Shown here: in pieces, positions 9,579 through 17,564 of the stretch
Layout: each line of letters begins with the position of its first letter
Position numbering within the stretch: position 1 is the stretch's first letter
DNA from: Eubacteriales bacterium
Lineage (GTDB): Bacteria; Bacillota; Clostridia; Tissierellales; GPF-1
Assembly (NCBI GenBank): GCA_030625815.1
Contig: DAOUQF010000020.1
Location: 1 to 63,690 of the forward strand
Length of the DNA: 63,690 bases
Direction of reading: 5' to 3'
Notes under the pieces: generated by a model
What the model saw: only the letters and a program-made list of their open reading frames with translations
What the model was told of the DNA's origin: nothing
Database searches by the model: none
Program-made: the position numbers and the translations under genes

Positions 9579-10100
9579 ATGAAAATTGCCTTTTTGGATC
9601 GGGACGGAACGATCATATCGGATTATCCGGATCAGGAATGGAGAAACAAGTTGGAACCGGAATTTCTTCAGGGGAGCATGCTGGCTTTAAAGAAACTGAC
9701 GATTTTGGGGTATCGGCTGATCATTGTGACCAATCAGGGCATGATTAACGATGGCATTATAACGGATGAGCAGTTCCGGAGGTTTCACGGGAAGATGCTG
9801 AAAGAGCTGGAGCGGCAAGGCATTGAGATTTTGGAGACCTTTTATTGTCCGCACAGGATCGAGGAAAATTGCACTTGCAAAAAGCCTAAACCGGGAATGA
9901 TCAAGCAGGCACTGGAAAAGTACCCAACGATTGATTTGAGCGAGTCGTTTATGGTGGGAGATTCGGCCTGCGATATCGGACTGGCGGAATGCTTTGATAT
10001 GACGGTTTATGGAATTGGATTGCAGCCAAACGAAATTTCGTATGCAAAATACAAATGGGTTGCCTCGTTGGCGGAAGCAGTTGAAGACATAAAAGAATAA
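9579..10100 (+). CDS. HAD-IIIA family phosphatase, GmhB/HisB-N-like
   Basis: A 173-aa phosphatase of the HAD superfamily. Motif I is 'FLDRDGT' with D7 as nucleophile and D9 as acid/base; 'VTNQG' follows as motif II, and 'MVGDSACDI' is the Mg-binding motif IV. The stretch 'CPHRIEENCTCKKPKPGM' is the zinc loop of heptose-1,7-bisphosphate 7-phosphatase and of the HisB phosphatase domain. No other heptose or histidine gene is near, so the substrate (a sugar bisphosphate or histidinol phosphate) is open. GGGAGG precedes the ATG. Confidence 0.88.
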   Translation: MKIAFLDRDGTIISDYPDQEWRNKLEPEFLQGSMLALKKLTILGYRLIIVTNQGMINDGIITDEQFRRFHGKMLKELERQGIEILETFYCPHRIEENCTCKKPKPGMIKQALEKYPTIDLSESFMVGDSACDIGLAECFDMTVYGIGLQPNEISYAKYKWVASLAEAVEDIKE

Positions 10101-10111
10101 GAAATGAGAAT

Positions 10112-10146
10112 GCATGGTTTTGAGTCAATGAAACCATGCTTTTTTT
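10112..10146 (+). terminator. Rho-independent terminator after the HAD phosphatase gene
   Basis: A 9-bp stem GCATGGTTT / AAACCATGC (10112-10120 with 10131-10139) followed by seven T residues. Confidence 0.85.
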
Positions 10147-10337
10147 GTTTTGAAAGAACAATTAATGATGTCTTGATGGAAATAATTGCTTGGAGATAAT
10201 CATGGGAAAGTTGAATGAAGTGGAGCGAGAATATGACCGGGGCAGGTCAGTTTTTTATTGAAATACAGTAAACAATAGTTGGATAAAATTGAATTGAATA
10301 AGATGCTTGAGGGGATTTATTTTTATTATAAATGAGG

Positions 10338-10343
10338 TATAAT
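10338..10343 (+). promoter_or_regulatory. Candidate -10 box before the small membrane protein gene
   Basis: TATAAT in an AT-rich stretch, 39 bp before the proposed TTG start at 10382. The -35 region is unclear. Confidence 0.4.
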
Positions 10344-10381
10344 GGTATAAAGTTGAATTGTTTTCCAATTTAGGAGCGGGA

Positions 10382-10636
10382 TTGGAATCATATAATAGAC
10401 TTTGCTGTAATGGTAATCTTTTTCTGTTTTGGGAACAGAGCGAGATTCGGCTTATTTATAAAACATTGAGTATCATCGCCCTGCTTGTACGCTATGGGAT
10501 CTTGGAGAAGGATAAGGTTTCTTTGAAGGTGAAGGTTTTTTTCGAAAAGAGAAAGATCAAAGTGATTTATATTTGGATCATGTTGATTGCCGTATACTAT
10601 GGCACTGTTAGTTTGATGGATTTGTTGCATGGATAA
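10382..10636 (+). CDS. Small hypothetical membrane protein
   Basis: An 84-aa product of unknown family. The TTG at 10382 is preceded by AGGAG at good spacing; an in-frame TTG at 10358 has no such site. Hydrophobic stretches lie at residues about 28-37 and 60-80 ('IYIWIMLIAVYYGTVSLM'), with a lysine-rich linker between, so it is likely a one- or two-helix inner membrane protein. It ends 15 bp before the stalk-type exported protein and may be co-transcribed with it. Whether it is expressed is uncertain. Confidence 0.5.
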   Translation: MESYNRLCCNGNLFLFWEQSEIRLIYKTLSIIALLVRYGILEKDKVSLKVKVFFEKRKIKVIYIWIMLIAVYYGTVSLMDLLHG

Positions 10637-10651
10637 TAAGGAAGGGATTTT

Positions 10652-11752
10652 ATGAGAGAGAAGAAATTGTGGATCATATCGTTAAGTTTGTTGGTTTTTG
10701 GATTTTTCATGTTCTTTGCACTGAAGATTCCTGGGTTGCACGGAGGCGAGGATACGGTTTATGCAGATGGTCCGGTTGTAAAGGTGGAACAGGAAGCCAG
10801 TGAAACTTTACAAGGAACACCGGCAGAACCTGAGTTGGATGAAAAACAGGTCGCGATCCTATGGAAGCCATACTCTACGGCTTATGCGTCTTGCGAAGAG
10901 ATTGCCAGAGCTATGCATTGGGAATACGCGTGGGATGCGGACAGCTTTTTGTTTCAGGAGGATGATATTCAGTATGATTTTGTTGTCGGTTCCTTATTGG
11001 TGACTCGTCAAGGCAAAATTATGGATGTCATGCCTCAAAGCCCGATCTTGGAGAATCAAGCGCTCTACATGTCGGTGGACTGGCTGGAGGAGGTCTTCGG
11101 TTCGGCAATTCTTCGAAGGGATGATCGGATCGAGATTCAAAACCCAGAAAAGATCTCCTTCTATGATGTCACCCTGTACTTCAGTGATGAGTTAAAGTTG
11201 GTTTTTAAACATCCAGAACTGCCTTCATCAAAACGGCTGATGGGCGCTATTGAATTGCCGCGGTCCATGGGGATTGACATTCCCAAGATTGATGCGAGCC
11301 GGATGTTGAATATGACGCCGATTGCGGAACGCGCGCCGGAATTTCGATATGAATTACAGGCGCATGGATATTCCGACGAAGATATTGCAGCGCTTTCCTA
11401 TGGCGAGTACCGGATTTTGGAAGATCATTGGTTGTTGCCGGAAGAGATGCAAGCGTGGGCATTGAGGGACTTCTCCGAGTATTCGAAAGAAGAAGTGGAG
11501 AAATGGACCTATGGGGAGTTGTCAAAGCGCCGGAAGGCAGATACGGAAAAGGCTCGTTTGAATCGCTTTAGCGAAGAGGAATGGCGTTCCTTGCAAGAAC
11601 GCGGGATCGTCGAGGCAGATTTGTTCCTTTTGTTGAAGGAATACCATCAGCCCAGCCAAATTGTGATGCAATCGGATGAAACGCTCAAAGCGATTTTGGA
11701 AGGGTACTATCAGTTCCACATCGATTACTGGATTTATAATGAAAACGATTGA
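10652..11752 (+). CDS. Exported protein with copper-amine-oxidase-N-like stalk domain
   Basis: A 366-aa protein with an N-terminal membrane segment (residues 6-26) and no lipobox, so it is probably anchored by its signal. Residues about 70-165 resemble the 'copper amine oxidase N-terminal-like' stalk module common in exported Clostridia proteins; this module is not catalytic. The C-terminal half (about 225-345) is helical and charged and contains related units built round 'GYSDEDIAALSYGEYRILE', 'YSKEEVEKWTYGELSKRR' and 'FSEEEWRSLQERG'. Function unknown; surface-exposed or wall-associated location is inferred. GGAAGG precedes the ATG. Confidence 0.7.
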   Translation: MREKKLWIISLSLLVFGFFMFFALKIPGLHGGEDTVYADGPVVKVEQEASETLQGTPAEPELDEKQVAILWKPYSTAYASCEEIARAMHWEYAWDADSFLFQEDDIQYDFVVGSLLVTRQGKIMDVMPQSPILENQALYMSVDWLEEVFGSAILRRDDRIEIQNPEKISFYDVTLYFSDELKLVFKHPELPSSKRLMGAIELPRSMGIDIPKIDASRMLNMTPIAERAPEFRYELQAHGYSDEDIAALSYGEYRILEDHWLLPEEMQAWALRDFSEYSKEEVEKWTYGELSKRRKADTEKARLNRFSEEEWRSLQERGIVEADLFLLLKEYHQPSQIVMQSDETLKAILEGYYQFHIDYWIYNEND

Positions 11753-11789
11753 AAAATGTAACAGTCGAATACTTGGAGTAGGAGGGAAA

Positions 11790-12404
11790 ATGGCGAATTT
11801 GATTTTTGCGACACCGTTGTATCTATTTTTGAGATATTGCAGCGAGACGAATCTTGAACGTATTGTGCTTGATTGCGGTGCGGGAGGCGAGCATCCGCCA
11901 TTATCACTTTTTCATGAAGCAGGTTATCAGGCGTATGGCATTGAGTTGTCGGAAGGACAATTGAAAGCTGCGCAAGATTTTAGCAAAAAGAATAATTCGG
12001 ATTTAAAACTTGCATTGGGAAGCATGTGTGAGCTGCCATTTGATGATCGGTTTTTTAGCTTTCTGTATTCTTGGAATACGACGGTTCATATGGAAAAATC
12101 TGATGTTGAGAAAGCGCTGCATGAATTTCACCGTGTCTTGATACCTGAGGGGCTGTGTTATATTAATTTTCTATCCTATGAGTGTGATACCTATGGGATA
12201 GGGGATGAGGTGAGAATAGGCGAATTTGAGGTTCCAGATGGAGAGGGAACGATTCAATTCAGCCATTATCGGCAATCGGAAATTGAAGAAATGCTTTTTG
12301 GATTTGAGATTATTTACTGCGAGCATCGAGTAATCACGAGAAAGAGAGCGGGGAAATCAATGGTCTCAGGATTTTATGATTATATTTTACGGAAATATCA
12401 GTAG
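11790..12404 (+). CDS. Class I SAM-dependent methyltransferase
   Basis: A 204-aa methyltransferase of the small-molecule (Methyltransf_11) type. 'IVLDCGAGGEHPP' is the SAM-binding motif I, 'GIELSEGQLKAA' follows as motif II, and 'CELPFDDRFFSFLYSW' is the acidic motif III region. The ATG at 11790 has GGAGGG directly upstream; in-frame ATGs further up lie inside the end of the previous gene or lack an RBS. Substrate unknown. A terminator follows at 12444. Confidence 0.85.
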   Translation: MANLIFATPLYLFLRYCSETNLERIVLDCGAGGEHPPLSLFHEAGYQAYGIELSEGQLKAAQDFSKKNNSDLKLALGSMCELPFDDRFFSFLYSWNTTVHMEKSDVEKALHEFHRVLIPEGLCYINFLSYECDTYGIGDEVRIGEFEVPDGEGTIQFSHYRQSEIEEMLFGFEIIYCEHRVITRKRAGKSMVSGFYDYILRKYQ

Positions 12405-12443
12405 AAAGAATAGATTAAGAGTACGGTTAATTTGAGATAGGAG

Positions 12444-12481
12444 CCTAGGCGATGGACGAAAGTCTACTTCCTAGGTTTTTT
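12444..12481 (+). terminator. Rho-independent terminator after the methyltransferase
   Basis: CCTAGG at 12444-12449 pairs with CCTAGG at 12470-12475; the stem continues inward to a GAAA tetraloop, and six T follow. Confidence 0.85.
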
Positions 12482-12505
12482 CATTTGCAGGGAAAGGTTG
12501 CCCAC

Positions 12506-12534
12506 TTGACGGATAGGAAAGCGTTCGCTACCAT
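12506..12534 (+). promoter_or_regulatory. Candidate promoter of the FGGY-Etf operon
   Basis: -35 TTGACG (12506-12511), 17 bp, then TACCAT (12529-12534); an alternative -10 TATAAG starts at 12534 with a longer spacer. It is the only promoter-like site I see before the eight-gene block. Confidence 0.45.
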
Positions 12535-12587
12535 ATAAGTATAGATGTCCGGACGTTTGGATGAATTATGACAAAAAGGAGGATCGC

Positions 12588-14135
12588 GTGGGAGACGGAG
12601 TCGTTTTGGTATTGGATTGTGGTACGCAAAGTATTCGCAGTATTATTTATGACGACACAGGAACATTATTAGGTTTGAAAAAGGTCAAGTATCCAAAGTA
12701 CCATATGACGGAAGATGGGTTTATAGAGATGCATCCGGACGTATTCTGGGAGAGCGCCTGCAAAAGCGTTGCGATGTTTTGGGAAGAGGAACCTGATCTG
12801 ATGGCGCGAGTCATTGCGATTGCTTTGGCGTCCCAAAGAAGCACCAGCGTATTCGTGGATGAAGAGGGGAAACCCTTGCGCAACGCGATCAGCTGGATGG
12901 ACACCCGAAAAACGGAAAAGAATGATCAGATCAATGGAACCATGAAGAAGATGTACAAGGCGATGAAGGTGTGGGATATCGTCGACAGCTATAATCGCGG
13001 ATGCCCGTATCATTGGGTGAAGGCGAACGAAAAAGAGATCTTTGAAAAGATACACAAGGTCTTGTTTTTATCTACATATATCAATTATAAGTTGACCGAC
13101 GAGTATCGGGACAGTGTCACCTCCGCATCGGGGTATCTGCCATTTTCCGGAAAGAGGCTGGACTGGGCGAAGAAAAATGATATCGAAGGGCGGATCTTTC
13201 ATGTCGAGCCGGAGAAGCTTTTTGAATTGGTCGAACCGGGGGAATTGATCGGACAGCTTACGGAAGTTGCTGCTAAAGCCTTGCAATTGCCAGCAGGGAT
13301 TCCCGTGGTTGCAGCCGGGTCTGATAAGGCCTGCGAGACCCTTGGCGTCGGGTGCATGGATACCAAGACAGCTAGTGTATCGCTTGCCTCTATGGTGACT
13401 GTGCAGACAACAACCGAAGAGTATCTGCCCTTATATAAGTATGGGACGGTATTTCCAGCGGCAATAAAGGGGAAATATAATCCTGAGCTGGGGATTACTC
13501 GCGGGTTCTGGCTGATCTCTTGGTTTGTGGATGAATTTGCGGAATTGGAGCGGCAGGAGTCTAAGGAGAGAGCAATCAGCATTGAAAAATTACTTAACGA
13601 AAAGCTCAGTGCTGTGCCTCCGGGATCGGAAGGCTTGCTGATGCAACCCTATTGGATGAGCGATGTGCGGCATCCTGGCGCTTCGGGCACATTGATCGGA
13701 TTGAAGGATGTCCATACGCGGATCCATATTTACCGCGCCCTTGTGGAAGGACTGGGATATTCCATCAAGGAAGGAATCCGGAGCATCGAGAAGAAAACGC
13801 ATCAGAAGGTTGAGCGAATTGCCTTGTCGGGCGGCGGTGCTCAGAGTGAAATTCTTTGCCAGATGTTGGCGAATATCTTCAATCGACCGGTGTATGTAGT
13901 GCAGTCCCATGAGACAACAGGGCTGGGCGCGGCGCTCTTGGGCTATTTGCATTTGGGGATTTATTCAACGGTAGAGGAAGCGGTTCAGGAAATGGTTCAT
14001 GTGACTCATGTGTATGAGCCTCAAAAAGAGGATGTAATCATATATGAAAAGCTGTATGAAAGCATCTATCAATTGACATATCAACGGCTAAAGCCGGTTT
14101 ACCGCAAGATGGCAGAGTTAGTGAGCGCAAAGTGA
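12588..14135 (+). CDS. FGGY-family carbohydrate (polyol) kinase
   Basis: ATP-dependent kinase of 515 aa from the FGGY family (glycerol, xylulose, gluconate and related kinases). 'VLVLDCGTQSIRSIIYD' is the N-terminal phosphate-binding motif, 'ISWMDTRK' fits the substrate/catalytic loop and 'LSGGGAQSEILCQMLANIF' plus 'ETTGLGAALLG' are the C-terminal FGGY signature. The GTG at 12588 follows GGAGG; an upstream ATG at 12561 would place that RBS inside the gene. It begins an operon of redox flavoproteins and so probably makes the phosphorylated substrate that they oxidise. Glycerol is one candidate because of the GlpA-like neighbour, but the enzyme differs from plain GlpK. Confidence 0.88.
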   Translation: MGDGVVLVLDCGTQSIRSIIYDDTGTLLGLKKVKYPKYHMTEDGFIEMHPDVFWESACKSVAMFWEEEPDLMARVIAIALASQRSTSVFVDEEGKPLRNAISWMDTRKTEKNDQINGTMKKMYKAMKVWDIVDSYNRGCPYHWVKANEKEIFEKIHKVLFLSTYINYKLTDEYRDSVTSASGYLPFSGKRLDWAKKNDIEGRIFHVEPEKLFELVEPGELIGQLTEVAAKALQLPAGIPVVAAGSDKACETLGVGCMDTKTASVSLASMVTVQTTTEEYLPLYKYGTVFPAAIKGKYNPELGITRGFWLISWFVDEFAELERQESKERAISIEKLLNEKLSAVPPGSEGLLMQPYWMSDVRHPGASGTLIGLKDVHTRIHIYRALVEGLGYSIKEGIRSIEKKTHQKVERIALSGGGAQSEILCQMLANIFNRPVYVVQSHETTGLGAALLGYLHLGIYSTVEEAVQEMVHVTHVYEPQKEDVIIYEKLYESIYQLTYQRLKPVYRKMAELVSAK

Positions 14136-14148
14136 ATGGAGTGTAAGG

Positions 14149-15936
14149 ATGAAGAATAAAATCGTACAGGCAATCAAGGAAGACGAAACCCTCTCTGGAT
14201 ATCAGATTGAGGTTTTCGTTTCTGCCGACAAGATTGTAACCTTGACAGGCGAGGTGGATGACTGGCAGCAAGTGGTGGATTGCGGTCATCTGGTCGCAAA
14301 GATCAAAGGGGTTCGAAATATCGTCAATGACATGACCGCCAAGGGGATTGTGATTCCGAAGCGGGATCGAAGCATGGAGATTCAGCAGGCAATGGAAAGC
14401 GGCAACGAGACTGCTTGCGATATCCTGGTGATTGGTGCTGGGATCGCAGGTTGTGCCATTGCGCGGGAACTGGCCAAGTATCAGGTAAAGACGATTGTGG
14501 TGGAGAAGAACAGTGATGTAGCGGAGGAAGCGACCAAAGCGAACAATGGCAATATTCATCCGGGTGTTTTGGCGAAGCCGGGCACCTTGAAGGCGGAGCT
14601 GAATCTAAAGGGAAATGAGATGTATACGCAACTGGCGGAGGATTTACATTTTGAACTAAAGCGGCCGGGATCCTTGAATGTGATCTACAAGAAGAGTGAA
14701 TGGAGGAAAATGAAGGCGCTTCAAGTGATGCGAGTAACAGGTCTTGGACATTTGGTACCTCCGTTGCGTCAGGTGATGAAGGTGCCGGGGTTGAAATGGC
14801 TGACAGGCGACGAGGTCAAGAAGATGGAACCCCATCTTAAGGGGGAGCCCATCGGCGGATTTTGGATGACGACCATGGGCTTGGTGGAACCCTACGAGGT
14901 TTGCATCGCCATGGCGGAGAATGCGGTGGAGAATGGAACGGAGATCCGTTTGAATGCCGAGGTGCTGGATGTCTTGGTGGAGAATGGACGGATTGCCGGC
15001 GTGGTGACAAATCAGGGTGTGATTCGAAGCGAGATCGTCATCAATTGCGCAGGGGTTTATTCCGACACCATTGCGGAAATGGCGAATGACCGATTCTTTA
15101 CGATTCATCCGAGAAGGGGCGCCATTGCGATTATCGATAAAAGCAGAAAGGGATTTTTGAAAACTCCTGCTGGAATTCGCGGAGGAAAAGAAGCGGAAAA
15201 GAACAATACAAAGGGCGGCGGTGCTTCCGTAACCCCGGAAGGGAATTTGCTTTGGGGACCGACTGCGGTAGAGATTCCTTGGAAAGAGGACAAATCCGTG
15301 GAAGCCTCGGATCTGGATTATATAACAAAGCTTGGCATGTCGGTGACAAATAAGGTGAAACGCTCGGAGATTATCACCTTCTTTGCAGGAATCCGGGCGG
15401 CGGACTATATGGAGGATTTTATTATTGAGAGATCTCGCAAGGTCGGCGGATTGATTCATGTTGCTGGCATTCAATCACCAGGGCTCGCCTCCGCGCCGGC
15501 GATCGCGGAAATGGTGGCCGGTCTTGTGTACGAGGAGAGAGGCGGATTGCTCGTGAATCCGGCATTCAATCCGGTTCGAGAACCGAAGCCGCAATTTCGT
15601 CATCTTTCCCATGAGGAACAGGATGCCTTGATTCAAAAGAATTCAAAGTATGGGAATATCATTTGCCGTTGCGAGTTGATCACGGAAGGCGAGATTCTGG
15701 ATGCGATCCATGCCACCATTCCCGCAACGACGGTTGACGCGGTGAAACGAAGGACCCGTTCTGGAATGGGACGATGCCAAGGCGGATTCTGCGGACCGAG
15801 GGTATTGGAAATTCTGGCGAGAGAGTTGGAAAAAGAACCGACGGAAATCACAGTAAAAGGAAATGATTCGTTTATTTTGAAGGCCGATAATCGACAGCCA
15901 CAGAAAGGAGGAAGTCATGAAAGAACTGAAAATTGA
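14149..15936 (+). CDS. BON-GlpA-BFD fusion: FAD-dependent glycerol-3-phosphate-dehydrogenase-like protein
   Basis: A 595-aa flavoprotein. Residues 1-68 form a BON-like domain ('VTLTGEVDDWQQVVDC', 'VRNIVNDM'), unusual on a cytoplasmic dehydrogenase. From residue 92 'ILVIGAGIAGCAIARELA' opens a DAO/GlpA-type FAD domain, and 'IHVAGIQSPGLASAPAIAE' closes it. The C-terminal BFD-like domain has cysteines C506/C508 and C543/C548 for a [2Fe-2S] cluster, as in anaerobic GlpA. It would oxidise glycerol-3-phosphate or a related phosphate ester and pass electrons on. The gene starts 13 bp after the kinase and overlaps the next gene by 20 bp, so the products likely form a complex. Confidence 0.88.
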   Translation: MKNKIVQAIKEDETLSGYQIEVFVSADKIVTLTGEVDDWQQVVDCGHLVAKIKGVRNIVNDMTAKGIVIPKRDRSMEIQQAMESGNETACDILVIGAGIAGCAIARELAKYQVKTIVVEKNSDVAEEATKANNGNIHPGVLAKPGTLKAELNLKGNEMYTQLAEDLHFELKRPGSLNVIYKKSEWRKMKALQVMRVTGLGHLVPPLRQVMKVPGLKWLTGDEVKKMEPHLKGEPIGGFWMTTMGLVEPYEVCIAMAENAVENGTEIRLNAEVLDVLVENGRIAGVVTNQGVIRSEIVINCAGVYSDTIAEMANDRFFTIHPRRGAIAIIDKSRKGFLKTPAGIRGGKEAEKNNTKGGGASVTPEGNLLWGPTAVEIPWKEDKSVEASDLDYITKLGMSVTNKVKRSEIITFFAGIRAADYMEDFIIERSRKVGGLIHVAGIQSPGLASAPAIAEMVAGLVYEERGGLLVNPAFNPVREPKPQFRHLSHEEQDALIQKNSKYGNIICRCELITEGEILDAIHATIPATTVDAVKRRTRSGMGRCQGGFCGPRVLEILARELEKEPTEITVKGNDSFILKADNRQPQKGGSHERTEN

Positions 15937-17179
15937 TGTTGCGGTAATTGGTGGCGGTCCTGCCGGGTTGGCTGCGGCAATTGAGGCGAAAGATCAAGGG
16001 GCGGAACAGGTCATGATCTTGGAGAGAGATGTCGAATTGGGCGGGATTTTGCAGCAATGCATCCATGATGGTTTCGGGCTTCATCGCTTTGGGAAGCGGT
16101 TGTCCGGATGCGGATACGCGCATCATTTTATTGAATCCGTGGCATCCAAAGAGATTGACGTGAAGTTGAAAACCATCGTCTTGGAGATTACGGATCAAAG
16201 AATTATTTATGCCATGAATGAAATCGACGGGATGATGCGAATCGAGTGCGGAGCAATCATTCTGGCCATGGGTTGTCGGGAGAGAACCCGATCCCAGGTC
16301 TTTATCTGGGGAACTCGCCCAAGCGGCGTGCTGACGGCGGGAACTGTGCAGCGTTATATCAACATGGAAGGATATCTGCCGGGAGAGAAGGCGGTAATCC
16401 TAGGATCTGGAGATATCGGATTGATTATGGCGAGACGAATGACCCTGGAAGGCATTGAAGTCGAAGGGGTCTATGAGGTCATGGAGTCACCGGGCGGACT
16501 GACGAGAAATATCAGTCAGTGCCTGAAAGATTTTCAGATTCCGATGTATCTCTCCACAACTGTGGTGCGCATCCATGGGAACAGGAAACTGGAAGGCGTT
16601 ACCGTGGCGCAAGTGGATGAAAATCGTCAGCCTATTGAAGGCACGGAGCGATACATCGCCTGCGACTTGCTGGTACTTGCTGTTGGACTGATTCCGGAGA
16701 ATGAATTGTCGCGGCAATTGGAAGTGGAGATGGATCCAAGAACAAAGGGTCCCATTGTTGATGAGCATTTTATGACCTCGATGCCGGGGATTTTTGCGGC
16801 GGGCAATGTGGTCACTGTTTTTGATCTTGTAGATTATGTGTCTTTGACTGGAGAGATTGCCGGGCGGGGAGCGGCCAAGTATTTGCAGGGCAAGTTGAAC
16901 CTGGAACTGCCTGCAAAGGATATTTTGCCGGGCGACGCCGTGAACTTTGTGGTTCCGCAACGGATACGAACGGCGAATGCCGAAGATTCGATACTGATTT
17001 ATTTCCGAGTGAAAGAGGAAATGAGAAAAGTGGAAGTGACGGCAACCGTGGACGGAGAAGTGTGTATGCGGAAAAAGCATCCGATTGCCTTGCCTCCGGA
17101 GATGATGGTGGAGAAAATTCAGGTGGGAAAAATTCAAGAAGACGCGCGTGAACTTCGCGTCAGCGTAAAGGTGGGATAG
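15917..17179 (+). CDS. FAD/NAD(P)-binding oxidoreductase of the GlpA-partner type
   Basis: A 420-aa two-dinucleotide-domain flavoprotein. 'VIGGGPAGLAAAIEA' (from residue 10) binds FAD and 'AVILGSGDIGLIMARRM' binds NAD(P). 'GFGLHRFGKRL' and 'GTRPSGVLTAGTVQRYI' are typical of the oxidoreductase found with GlpA-like and DUF1667 proteins in Clostridia. It probably links the dehydrogenase to NAD(H) or another carrier. AAAGGAGG precedes the ATG, inside the end of the fusion gene. The next gene starts 3 bp later. Confidence 0.88.
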   Translation: MKELKIDVAVIGGGPAGLAAAIEAKDQGAEQVMILERDVELGGILQQCIHDGFGLHRFGKRLSGCGYAHHFIESVASKEIDVKLKTIVLEITDQRIIYAMNEIDGMMRIECGAIILAMGCRERTRSQVFIWGTRPSGVLTAGTVQRYINMEGYLPGEKAVILGSGDIGLIMARRMTLEGIEVEGVYEVMESPGGLTRNISQCLKDFQIPMYLSTTVVRIHGNRKLEGVTVAQVDENRQPIEGTERYIACDLLVLAVGLIPENELSRQLEVEMDPRTKGPIVDEHFMTSMPGIFAAGNVVTVFDLVDYVSLTGEIAGRGAAKYLQGKLNLELPAKDILPGDAVNFVVPQRIRTANAEDSILIYFRVKEEMRKVEVTATVDGEVCMRKKHPIALPPEMMVEKIQVGKIQEDARELRVSVKVG

Positions 17180-17182
17180 AAA

Positions 17183-17563
17183 ATGAAAAATGAATTTACC
17201 TGTATCGTCTGTCCCATGAGTTGCGTGCTGACGGTGGAAGAGCAAAACGGCGAGATCACGGTTTTGGGGAACGGATGCAAGCGGGGAAAGGAATTTGGGA
17301 AGAATGAATTTATCAATCCCAAGCGAATGGTAACGACAACGGTGAAGGTGACCGGAAGTCATTTGAATCGGCTGCCGGTGATCAGCACGGAAGAGCTGCC
17401 ATTGGACCATCTATTTGCGTATATGCATGAGCTGTATCAGGTCGTGTTGGAAGCGCCCGTTGAAAAGGGGCAAATCATTATTGAAAATATTGGAGGAAGC
17501 GGAGTTGATATCGTAGCTTCACGGAGTCTCAATCAAATTGAATCGAAAAAGGAGAGAGCATAA
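17183..17563 (+). CDS. DUF1667 cysteine-rich protein
   Basis: A 126-aa protein of the DUF1667 family. Conserved cysteines 'CIVCPMSC' (7, 10, 14) and a later Cys in 'GNGCKRGKEFG' could hold an Fe-S cluster or metal. The family is regularly the third subunit beside GlpA-like and GlpB-like oxidoreductases, and that is the arrangement here. Role as electron-transfer or assembly subunit is inference. Confidence 0.88.
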   Translation: MKNEFTCIVCPMSCVLTVEEQNGEITVLGNGCKRGKEFGKNEFINPKRMVTTTVKVTGSHLNRLPVISTEELPLDHLFAYMHELYQVVLEAPVEKGQIIIENIGGSGVDIVASRSLNQIESKKERA

Positions 17564-17564
17564 C

